Of a DNA stretch of 64,000 bases, positions 55,901-64,000 are shown piece after piece. Both the position numbers and the translations under genes were made by a program. The stretch's first letter is position 1, and each line of letters begins with the position of its first letter. This DNA is from Podospora pseudoanserina. Lineage: Eukaryota > Ascomycota > Sordariomycetes > Sordariales > Podosporaceae. Below the pieces are notes generated by a model. That model was not told where the DNA came from. It ran no database searches and was given only the letters and a program-made list of their open reading frames with translations. The stretch covers positions 4,836,001-4,900,000 of the forward strand of contig NC_085920.1 of the NCBI RefSeq assembly GCF_035222485.1, read 5' to 3'.

Positions 55901-58900
55901 CGACAGCAGCGCGCCCTCGAGGGCGCAGCCGCTCGTGGTCGCCTCAGGATATTGAGAACAGCAGCATTTGTCAACCCGGCTCAGATGTGTCTTGAATGGC
56001 GGCAAGATCTAGTTCGTATATGTTGATCACTTCAAAGCATTGACGCCATGTGCCTCTATACCGTGACAAGTGTCAATGATCTCTGCCTTGACAGTTGCCT
56101 CAGGATAGTTATCTAAGGTTTATATGGAGCCATTGTATGTGGTATGTGGGAGGTGGGGGAGTTGAAGGGGAAGGAAGTGGTCCTTAGGGTGTTCTTACAG
56201 AATTTTTCTCTGGGAACTTCTGCGAAGTCACCTCTCCTCTTTCCTTTCGAGACGATCTCGCTTCTGAAGTCTTCCTGTTCAACACCTCTCTCTCTACTGA
56301 ACCGCTACATCATCTATTGTTATCCTTACACCCACATCATTATTCCCACATTTTGAGTCATTCCCCCTACATTTTCGCACCAGTCACCGAATAGCCCGCT
56401 CCGCCGTCACATACCCCCCCATCAGCGGCCATTCCTCGACATTGTCACCAGCATACCTCACATCAACGCACCTGAGTATCACTCGTTTGCAGATAGTCTG
56501 GTGTTTAGCGGCTTTGCCAGCAATATTTTCGAGAGAGTTCAAGCCCTCGAGTCAATCCCACCATCCCATCCTTTCGATCGTTTATCCCAGCTTTTAGCTA
56601 TTTATCCCATCTTTCTCAACTCGTTCCGCCAAGTGGCCCAGATCGTGCCAACCAGCTGTCCGAGCTTCGGCCTCCTCGTCACTCCTCATACCGGTGTCCA
56701 CTCCCTGTTCCTCGGCTACGTCAGTTGTCCAGCATGGGCGCATTCGAAATGTCAGAGACACTGCCGCACATGATTATCTTGTGTGGATGGTATGCTTTGA
56801 CCACTAATCTGAAGTTGGGATGAGGTTCCCGTCGTGTGTGCATGCTGCTGTCGACCTTAGCAGCGCTTGCTTACCCTCACGGGCTTCGTTCGCTCCCGTC
56901 TGTTCCCTTCGCCTCCTTGCGCCCATTGCTCGTGCACAAGCGTGCCACACAGTATTACACCTGCATTCGATAATGACATGTGTTTCCATTATGTTCGTAC
57001 GCATGATCCAAGATGTTTCAAGGCCTATGGTGCATGTTAGCACACCTATTCAGCATATTTGGACACCCAAGTGGGATGTTTAGATGCCTTAACAAGATAG
57101 TCATAGACCTTTCTACTATCTTGACAGGCCTATTTGAAATAGCTGGACGCGTTTAAACTATTTTAATAGGCCTCCGAGTGATAGTTGGACGTGTTTGAAC
57201 TATCTCGGGATGCCTTTACACAATGTTTAATGCCTGAGTGGGATGTTTGGACACATTAGCACAATATTTAAACGCATGGGCAAGTGCTTGATACACCTTG
57301 GTGTTGCAGTGTGATGCATCCACTTCGCTTCACTACATCTGGCTGTGATATCGTCAATCATACAGCGTGTCTTTCACATTCATTCGGATTGCACTTTTGA
57401 ACATTTTTCTGGTGCATAATTCTGCGAAGTTTGCAGCTTGTCCTAACATTGTCCATGCCCCTTTTTGATGGACCCATTTTCCAGGACCCCACTTTTCTCC
57501 TGATGAAGCAAATCGTCCCCTTTCACCACCACACTTTGTTTACAACGTTTCTACCCATCTACACACACTATTATGAGGTCTATGATACTAAAAGTGGGTC
57601 TAGTATAATCCCGAGACCACGTCGACCGATTTTGACGAAGCCGGTAAGTTGATTTCCTTGACGAGGACGCGATTTTGAGACTCACGAGATGGAAAACAGA
57701 CCGCCTTTATTTCGAAGAGTTGAGCTATGAGCGTGTGATGGATATCTACGAGCTCGAGAACGCCAGCGGTGTGGTGGTGTCTGTCGGTGGCCAGCTTCCC
57801 CAAAACATTGCCCTTCGTCTCCAGGAGACTGGCAAGGCCAACGTTCTCGGAACCGACCCCCGTGACATCGACAAGGCTGAGGACAGACAGAAGTTCTCCG
57901 AGATCCTCGACTCCATCGGAGTTGACCAGCCCGCCTGGAAGGAGTTGACCTCCGTCGAGGCTGCCGAGAAGTTTGCCCAGGAGGTCGGCTACCCTGTCCT
58001 TGTTCGTCCCAGTTACGTCCTTTCTGGTGCTGCTATGACTGTCATTCGCAGCCAGGAGGACCTCAAGGACAAGCTTGAGGCTGCTTCCAACGTCTCCCCT
58101 GACCACCCCGTCGTCATCAGCAAGTTCATCGAGGGTGCTCAGGAGATTGATGTTGATGGTGTTGCCTCCAAGGGTGAGCTGATCATCCACGCCGTCAGTG
58201 AGCACGTCGAGCAGGCTGGTGTCCACTCTGGTGATGCCACCCTCGTCCTCCCTCCTGCCAACTTGGACCAGGACACCATGGACCGTGTCAAGGAGATTGC
58301 GCAGAAGGTCGCCAAGGCCTGGAACATCACCGGTCCCTTCAACATGCAGATCATTCGCGCTGAGGATCCCGAGGGAGGTGTGCCCGCCCTCAAGGTCATC
58401 GAGTGCAACCTCCGTGCCTCTCGTTCTTTCCCCTTCGTCAGCAAGGTCCTCGGCACCAACTTCATTGACGTTGCCACCAAGGCCCTTGTCGGCAAGGACG
58501 TTCCCCAGCCCACTGACCTCATGGCTGTCAAGCGTGACTACTTGGCCACCAAGGTTCCCCAGTTCTCCTGGACCCGTCTCGCTGGCGCCGACCCCTTCCT
58601 TGGCGTCGAGATGGCTTCCACCGGTGAGATGGCCTGCTTCGGCAAGAACCTCGTTGAGGCCTACTGGGCTTCTCTCCAGTCCGCCATGAACTTCCGCGTC
58701 CCTGAGCCTGGTGAGGGTATCCTCTTTGGTGGTGAGCTGAGCAAGAACTGGCTTGCCACCGTTGTGGACTACCTTGCTCCTCTTGGCTACAAGCTTTATG
58801 CTGCTGATGTCGAGGTCAAGGAGTACCTCGAGACCAAGTCCAAGCACAAGATCAATGTTGAGGTCATCGAGTTCCCCAAGGAGGACAAGCGCGCCCTCCG

Positions 58901-59200
58901 TGAGGTGTTCAAGAAGTACGACATTCGCGGTGTCTTCAACCTTGCCCAGGCCCGTGGCAAGACTGTCATGGATGTCGACTACGTCATGCGCCGCAACGCC
59001 GTCGACTTTGGCGTGCCATTGTTCATGGAGCCTCAGGTTAGTTTCTCCCTTTGCCTTGCTAGATTGATCAACATGCTAAGACTTTTTACCAGACCGCTAT
59101 GCTCTTCGCCCAGTGCATGAGTGAGAAGCTGCCCAGGCCCGAGGGTATCCCCTCTGAGGTCCGCAGGTGGTCCGACTTCATTGGTGGCAAGCCTTTGTGA
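52960..59200 (+). CDS. arg-3: Carbamoyl-phosphate synthase, arginine-specific large subunit (mitochondrial)
   Basis: Five exons (52960-53302, 53397-55078, 57604-57643, 57700-59036, 59093-59200) encode 1,169 residues. The enzyme makes carbamoyl phosphate from bicarbonate, ammonia from the small subunit, and two ATP, for arginine synthesis. The N-terminus [20 protein letters not shown] is a mitochondrial presequence. The first synthetase half starts [40 protein letters not shown] and [17 protein letters not shown] are ATP-grasp landmarks. The second half starts [20 protein letters not shown] and has [14 protein letters not shown]. The C-terminal MGS-like domain includes [20 protein letters not shown]. 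The third intron position is filled by a 2.5-kb intron followed by a 40-nt exon; the join TVMIN-YNPET is exact. The absence of fused glutaminase and transcarbamylase domains separates it from pyr-3. Confidence 0.95.
55328..55445 (+). repeat. Degenerate 30-31-bp tandem repeat inside arg-3 intron
   Basis: Three to four imperfect units start at about 55,328, 55,359, 55,389 and 55,421, sharing CATGTTACATGAGCC and CTGAGC. Divergence between copies suggests an old array. Confidence 0.65.
57055..57275 (+). repeat. Degenerate tandem repeat (about 42 bp) near the 3' end of the arg-3 intron
   Basis: Recurring blocks include ATAGCTGGACGCGTTT (57,139) and ATAGTTGGACGTGTTT (57,181), and GTGGGATGTTT followed by GGACAC or AGATGCC at about 57,072 and 57,239. 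Copies are strongly diverged. Confidence 0.55.
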
Positions 59201-59897
59201 ATAGCGCAAGGCTCTGGTTTCCAATGTTTCTTTCTTGCTTAATGTGTTCCTATACTTTTTCTATTTGAGGGCATGGGAGGAGGAGTCCAAAAAACAGGGT
59301 GGTGTGTGGTGTGAGGAGAAGAATATGAGCGGCGTTTGAACATTTGATGGAAGGGTTTTCGATATCTGTATTCATTTTCACAGCGGCGGTGACATGGTTG
59401 GCAGGGAAATCTCTAGTCGGTTACTTGATATGATATGGTCTTTAAAAGTGAACATCTTCTTTTTCTTTTGTTTGTGATTGCTGTGATGTTTCATGGTATG
59501 ATGGTGGGTGGTTTTACAGAATGAACTATGGAAGGGACTTTGAAGAGGCCTGATGGTACATTTCCAGCAATGATATTGTGTATGTAACCTTTATAAGCCA
59601 ATGTGATTTCTCTCACATAGGAGAACATGTTTATGGGGGGTTTTGCTTTCAAAAGTGACATGCCGTTGCTTTTCAGGGTTAGGGTCTTTCTTGCGCCAGC
59701 AACCCTCTATCTAGCGCACGGGCTCATCTCACCCCATTGCTCTTACACTCAGTCCTCGTTTCATTAAAAACTCTCCTTCAACATCAAACAACGAGCACTG
59801 CCCACGACTCAAAACATTAGCGACATCAGCCTTGTCAAACAACCTCACATACTATCCCTCAGCAGTCTATCCACCACACCAACCCCAAACCCTCAAA
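59201..59897. other. Intergenic region: arg-3 3' flank and next promoter
   Basis: About 0.7 kb; T/G-rich 3' flank followed by a CA/CT-rich leader-like part close to 59,898. No gene seen. Confidence 0.5.
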
Positions 59898-60863
59898 ATG
59901 AGCACCACCAACAACAACAACCACCCCCAAGAGGAAGAAGAAGACGACTACATGTCCCCCCTCTTCCTCGCGCCCTCCATAACGACCTCCTCCGCCCTCC
60001 CAATAAAAGAATCCTCCCTCCAACGCCGCGCCCGTCTCAAGCGCGAGGCCGAGGCCCGTTCCCGCCCCAAATCAAAAGCTGAACTCGCCCAGGAAGCCGA
60101 GTTGCAACGCGAAAAAGCGCATTCTACCTCTTTGCTGGCGTCAAAACCCCAGTCGAAAGGCCTGGCGATGATGGCGAAGATGGGGTTCAGACCTGGGTCT
60201 ACACTGGGGTCGAGCAGTTCTGGGTCGGCGGAGCCGATCAGGGTTTCGATCAAGGAGGGGAAGGAGGGGATTGGGCTGGAGAGTGAGAGGAAACGGAAGC
60301 TGAGGGAGTTGGTGGAGAACATGGAGAAGACGGAGAAGAAGATTAAGGTCGGGGAGGTGGATTACAGGGAGCGGATGAGGCAGGAGAGGGAGGAGCAGAG
60401 GTTGGAGGGGCAGGTTAGGGGTGCTCAAAAGGTGGCGGAGGGGTTGGATTCAGAGAGGGCTAAGGAAAGGGGGGAGGAGATGGGGAAGAGGAGGTTGAAA
60501 GGGATACCGGTTGTTTGGAGGGGGTTGGTCAAGACTAGGGAGGAGAGCGAGAGGGATAGGAGAATGAGGAGGGATTTGGAGGAGCATGCTATGTCACGGT
60601 TGCCGACGTATAATGATGGGGATGAGGATGCGGACGATAGGAAGGCGTTGGGGAAGAAGAAGGTGGTGTATGAGGTGGCGGAGGATTTGGATGAGGAGGA
60701 TGAGGAGTTGGATGAGTTTAATGGGTTGACGGGGGAGGAGAAGTTGAGGAGGTTGGTGGAGTATTTGAGAAAAGAGCATCATTACTGCTTTTGGTGCAGG
60801 TTCAAGTACGAGGATGAGAGGATGGAGGGGTGTCCGGGGTTGACGGAGGAGGAGCATGATTGA
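59898..60863 (+). CDS. G-patch/DUF4187 protein, GPATCH11-like
   Basis: One exon; the ATG at 59898 gives 321 residues (the frame continues upstream to 59,832 without an ATG). Order of features: acidic N-terminus with EEEEDDYMSPLFL, a basic helix QRRARLKREAEARSRPKSKA, a G-patch-like segment KGLAMMAKMGFRPGSTLG with EGIGLESERKRK, a long charged coiled region, and a C-terminal DUF4187 domain LRKEHHYCFWCRFKYEDE with CxxC and a further Cys in GCPG. This is the layout of GPATCH11 (CCDC75), a nuclear protein linked to RNA processing, whose G-patch may stimulate a DEAH helicase. The sense strand changes from C-rich to G-rich at about 60,170. Confidence 0.85.
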   Translation: MSTTNNNNHPQEEEEDDYMSPLFLAPSITTSSALPIKESSLQRRARLKREAEARSRPKSKAELAQEAELQREKAHSTSLLASKPQSKGLAMMAKMGFRPGSTLGSSSSGSAEPIRVSIKEGKEGIGLESERKRKLRELVENMEKTEKKIKVGEVDYRERMRQEREEQRLEGQVRGAQKVAEGLDSERAKERGEEMGKRRLKGIPVVWRGLVKTREESERDRRMRRDLEEHAMSRLPTYNDGDEDADDRKALGKKKVVYEVAEDLDEEDEELDEFNGLTGEEKLRRLVEYLRKEHHYCFWCRFKYEDERMEGCPGLTEEEHD

Positions 60864-60957
60864 GGTGATTGTCACAGCCTAGAGAGAGTTGAGATACTGC
60901 ATGATGAACAACACTTCATTGCTCTCCGTTTCGCTGCCTTCAACACTACCCAATCGC

Positions 60958-62729
60958 TCAATACATCTCCAAAATCTCGCCAATCACATTCCGGTAGATA
61001 CCATTCGGATCAAACTTTTGCCTCACAGCTTTGAACCGGGCCAGATACTAATACACGTATTACGTTAGTCAACCACTGTGCCTCTTCGTCGAGGAAATTG
61101 ACTTACGTTTGGGTCCAGATGCTTCTTCGACCTCGCAAAAGCCTCCCTCGTATTCTTGGTCCAATGAGGTCTGCAGGGGAACTCGTCGATCAGAGCATTG
61201 GCAACCTTGCGATCTATTTTCTCTCAGGTTAGCCCCCTTGTGAAGAAAAGAGAGACAAAAAGTAGCGGCACGCACAAAACGGCTCGTTAAACCTCTTCTC
61301 ATCGCCCACACTCGGTCGGTACGAGGGAAAGTCAAACATGATCGTCCCCTTTGACCAATCCACCCCGTCAGAAGTGTTGTATGTCTGCTGCCCAAGAAAG
61401 TCAAAATAGTGCCGACCGACTGTTTACCCATTGTCAGCGCATTCTCGCCTTTTCATACACACTCAGGAAAGACTTACACTTGATATTAATCCCGCTCCTA
61501 TACGTACTCGTCATGATAATCCCCCTCTTCAACTCCTCATCAAATAGCCCTCTCGCTCTCTTCAACACCGCATTCGCCATCGTTACCGGGAAGGCCAGCT
61601 CAAGGGTGTAAGCCCTCAGCCCATAGTCCCACTGAGCCTTTTGGTCTGGGTAGAGACCACCGATCAATACATCATAGTTCCAACCATAAACCGGCCACTT
61701 GTCAATAGCTTTGTTCGTCGTCTTCTCCCTAAAGTTTGGCTTCTCCCACTGCCCAAAAAAGATCGCCTCCATGAGCATGTTGGATGTGGGCAAGTACTTC
61801 CCGCTGTTGAGCAAATTCTTGGCAGCAAACGCCTCGAGGTCGGTCACAGAAAAGGTGTTTTGGAAGCCTTGCTGCTCGGTGAAGTTGGCGGGGACAACAT
61901 CGTAATATCGCTGGTGAAACTTTCTCTTGTAGGGCCACCACCAGAGATTCGCTGTTGCGTACGGGGCAATCATGCCGTAGATGTCGCCCTCGAGAATTTC
62001 CTTTTCGTCGAAACTGTCCTGGCTGTCAGTCTGTCGTCCGGCGGTTGATGGGGTCAAGTATACTCACGTGTTCTGCTTGGCATAAACCTTGCTGTCAGGA
62101 TAGATCTTGAGTTTTATCCTCGCAATAATTCCCAACAATCCCAGACTGGTCGAAGCAGCCAACCAGTCATCATCACTTTCATTCCTTTTTACTTTTCTGA
62201 TCTCCCCCTTTCCATCAATGATATCCATGGCCAACACACCCGCCGCCACCATCGAGTCTTCTCTAATCGAGCTTCTGTGAGCCCCCATCGCCACACTCCC
62301 GCCGAAACTGATGTTCCAGTTTGTGAGGGTGTACCCAACACTGGCACCCCTATCATGGAGATACTCGGCCAGCTGGAAGAAAGTAACTCCAGCGTCAACA
62401 AGTACGGACCCATGGGGGGCCCCCTCGGGAAGGCTGAAGTCGTAGATGCCGGCCACATTGGCAGTTCGGATGATGATGGTCGAGTCGTCGCTGCATTGGG
62501 TATCGTACCACATGTGGCCCTTTCCTGCGGCGCGGACCAAGGACTTGGACTGGATGGCTGACTTGACGACGGATTGCATATCCTCGACGGAGGTGGCGTT
62601 GTGGACCCGGGAGACATTGTGGCAGGCTGGGGAGCCTGGGCCGTCAAAGGTGTTCCATACCAAGGCTGATGCGGTGCCCGAGCAGAGGAGAAGGCTGCTC
62701 AGGCCCACAGCAAGGCCTGTGGGAATCAT
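60958..62729 (-). CDS. Secreted FAD-linked oxidase, sugar-lactone-oxidase type
   Basis: Five exons (62729-62068, 62022-61478, 61419-61276, 61213-61107, 61047-60958) give 515 residues. The N-terminus MIPTGLAVGLSSLLLCSGTA is a signal peptide. The FAD-binding half has LVRAAGKGHMWYDTQCSDDS with a His at the position often linked to FAD, GYTLTNWNISFGGSVAMGAH and LGLLGIIARIKLKIYPDS. The C-terminal half resembles the D-arabinono-1,4-lactone oxidase domain, ending YLARFKAVRQKFDPNGIYRN. Relatives oxidise aldonolactones or similar sugar derivatives with oxygen, releasing peroxide; the substrate is unknown. The join at the first intron has two possible acceptors five bases apart, and the frame decides for CCAGGACAG. 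It is convergent with the G-patch gene, only 94 bp away. Confidence 0.85.
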
Positions 62730-63666
62730 CGTTGCCGGGAAAGAAGGGATCTGAAACAGAGGACGGTAAACAAGCAATCACCTAGAGATCTGATAAGAGA
62801 TCTAGGTTCAAGCCTGGTGGAGCTTTTCCCCGGATTTCGAGCCACCAAGAAGGCACACTCGCTTTATATCACCCACCACCACCACCACCACCACCACCAC
62901 CACCACCACCACCACCACAACAACAACAACAAGCTCTCACCCCTCCTCTTGACTGACACGACGATGTCTCCTCGCTTCCACAAACAGTAACCTCACCTCC
63001 CACCTCCTCCAATTCACCCTCCAACCAACCGCGGCTCCTCAACCGCTTCTCTCATCTCAACCTCTACAAAAGCCACATGTGATCCTGCCCGTCTTATTGG
63101 AGCGTAGCATCCCACTCGTCCACACCCATTCTCAGTACATACAAGATCTCCAAAACAACCCTATATGACCTGCAAAGGCACCGCAAGCGAATCCTCTACT
63201 CTATGAGGTCCTTCCTTCCCCTTGGCTCGGTGGCTCGCTTGAATTTGTTCACCACCAACGACGTCGTTGGTCGTGATAGCCGCCAAGCCGGCGGGCTGGC
63301 CTCAAGGGGCAAATTGAACGAGCGAGCGATGTCACTCCCCGCGAATCACAAACGCCAGCGCCGGGCAGCCACAAAAAAAAAACGCGGGGAAATGCAGGGT
63401 ATAGAGATGACCCAGTCGGGGTTTTTACCTTGCTGTCACGGTCATTTCTTGGAATGAGGACTTGAAATAAATCCAGGAATCAACTGGTTGGTGAAGATGC
63501 TGATCCAAACGGTCACCAATCATGATGGTGGAGAGCTGTGCTTGGTGTGCAATGAGCTTCGAATGGGAACAACCTCTGAGAAGCTAACAGCCACCTTTCT
63601 TCTTGATCAGGGGTTCAGAGGAAGTATTCCAAATGTCTGGCTACGAGGTGGTTTTTTCCATCAATA
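62730..63666. other. Intergenic region upstream of the FAD oxidase
   Basis: About 0.9 kb between two minus-strand genes. It contains the ACC/AAC microsatellite and C/A-rich sequence. Open frames at 63,203-63,457 show no domain and are not called. Confidence 0.5.
62871..62931. repeat. (ACC)n-(AAC)n microsatellite
   Basis: About sixteen ACC units pass directly into about four AAC units. It lies about 140 bp upstream of the FAD-oxidase start codon. Confidence 0.9.
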
Positions 63667-64000
63667 TCAGCAAATCGTCACCTCCTTCTTCTCCAACCGC
63701 AGCGGATCTAGAGCGAGGTCGTTATGTCGCCTGGCCCTCCAGTCTCTCCTCACATCGTCCATAGTGAAATCGAGTGTACTCGACCTCGGAGGAGGATCCA
63801 TATCCCCTTCTTCATATGGTCGGGGATATCCAACAACCTCAAAGCTCTTGAAGAAAGGGAGCCCCGTTTCCTTCATAATGGCCCCATCAACGAATCCAAC
63901 CCTCTGATAACATCCATCGTCCAATCTCTTCAGCAAAAGCCCAAATCGACAGTCAATAAAGCCGTGATCCAGCACATGCGGCACACGAATCAAGAGCATT
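63667..64000 (-). CDS. C-terminal part of a gene entering from the right edge, unknown product
   Basis: The minus-strand frame is open from the window edge to the stop at 63667. It has protein-like sequence: GFIDCRFGLLLKRLDDGCYQ, RVGFVDGAIM, FKSFEVVGYPRPYEEGD, ending in a charged tail with RRDWRARRHN and LEKKEVTIC. The wording CRFG-LLLKR-YQRVGFV reminds me of C-terminal parts of HET-domain (heterokaryon incompatibility) proteins, but the HET domain itself would lie outside the window. An in-frame ATG at the very edge means a short complete protein cannot be excluded. Confidence 0.4.
   Translation of the reverse strand, partial: MLLIRVPHVLDHGFIDCRFGLLLKRLDDGCYQRVGFVDGAIMKETGLPFFKSFEVVGYPRPYEEGDMDPPPRSSTLDFTMDDVRRDWRARRHNDLALDPLRLEKKEVTIC

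Larger units (their letters stand above)
55079..57603 (+). other. Exceptionally long intron (2,525 bp) in arg-3
   Basis: The donor is AAC|GTAAGT and the acceptor GTCTAG|TATAAT. The flanking exons join in phase to the conserved TVMIN-YNPET string, so no coding sequence is missing. All other introns found in the window are about 50-130 nt. Inside are minisatellite-like arrays and CT-rich stretches, but no complete gene or transposon that I recognise. Confidence 0.85.

Noticed and set aside
56501-56773. 90-codon frame inside the long arg-3 intron
   Set aside because: No recognisable protein features; the host gene joins perfectly without it.
57600-58847. 415-codon open frame antisense to the second half of arg-3
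   Set aside because: Shadow of the conserved sense frame; it even spans an arg-3 intron without any independent feature.
62871-62931. Coding poly-Thr/poly-His/poly-Pro run
   Set aside because: Simple ACC/AAC microsatellite in an intergenic region with no supported frame.
1-64000. tRNA, 5S rRNA or RIP-mutated transposon
   Set aside because: No candidate with a T-arm plus acceptor pairing, no 5S-like sequence and no long TA-enriched C-to-T mutated stretch was found by eye; a covariance-model scan would be needed to exclude small RNA genes.

Overview
The window is nuclear DNA of a filamentous ascomycete (Pezizomycotina, most likely Sordariomycetes/Sordariales). Genes lie on both strands. Most are split by short introns of about 50-130 nt with GTAWGT-type donors, CTRAY-like branch sites and YAG acceptors. 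Several proteins are specific to filamentous fungi: a UstYa/DUF3328 protein, a Pth11-like receptor and a mitochondrial arginine-type carbamoyl-phosphate synthase. No rRNA, tRNA, CRISPR array or intact transposon was seen. Exon joins given here come from reading frame continuity and splice motifs; a few may be off by one or two bases.

Layout. 1-17.7 kb: the 5' part of an LRG1-type LIM/RhoGAP gene that runs off the left edge, a membrane protein with a degenerate alpha/beta-hydrolase region, two low-complexity conserved proteins, an E2 enzyme with two UBC domains and very small exons, the clamp-loader subunit Rfc2 and a coiled-coil protein. 18.4-37.1 kb is a housekeeping block: BRR2 (U5 snRNP helicase, one 6.65-kb exon), a PWWP protein resembling LEDGF, ORC3 (with a cluster of apparent frameshifts), a small orphan, SEC66 and NPL4. 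37.5-45.9 kb looks accessory: a UstYa-type enzyme diverging from a 78-residue secreted peptide with Kex2-type sites, a secreted type-B carboxylesterase and a Pth11-like seven-helix receptor, separated by long intergenic stretches. 46.1-60.9 kb returns to housekeeping genes: a mitochondrial PPR protein diverging from RCL1, a DUF1746/Dsc4-like membrane protein, the arginine-specific carbamoyl-phosphate synthase large subunit (arg-3/CPA2) and a G-patch/DUF4187 protein. 61-64 kb holds a secreted FAD-linked lactone-oxidase-like enzyme and the end of a gene entering from the right edge.

Most interesting points: (i) the possible UstYa plus Kex2-peptide pair, a minimal dikaritin-like RiPP locus; (ii) the tandem double-UBC E2, whose active-site region is built from 22-nt and 12-nt exons; (iii) a 2.5-kb repeat-bearing intron in the middle of arg-3, about 20-50 times longer than the other introns here; (iv) five frame changes at G-runs in ORC3; (v) a repeated pattern in which the sense strand is C-rich in the 5' part of a gene and switches to G-rich in the 3' part, in at least eight genes.
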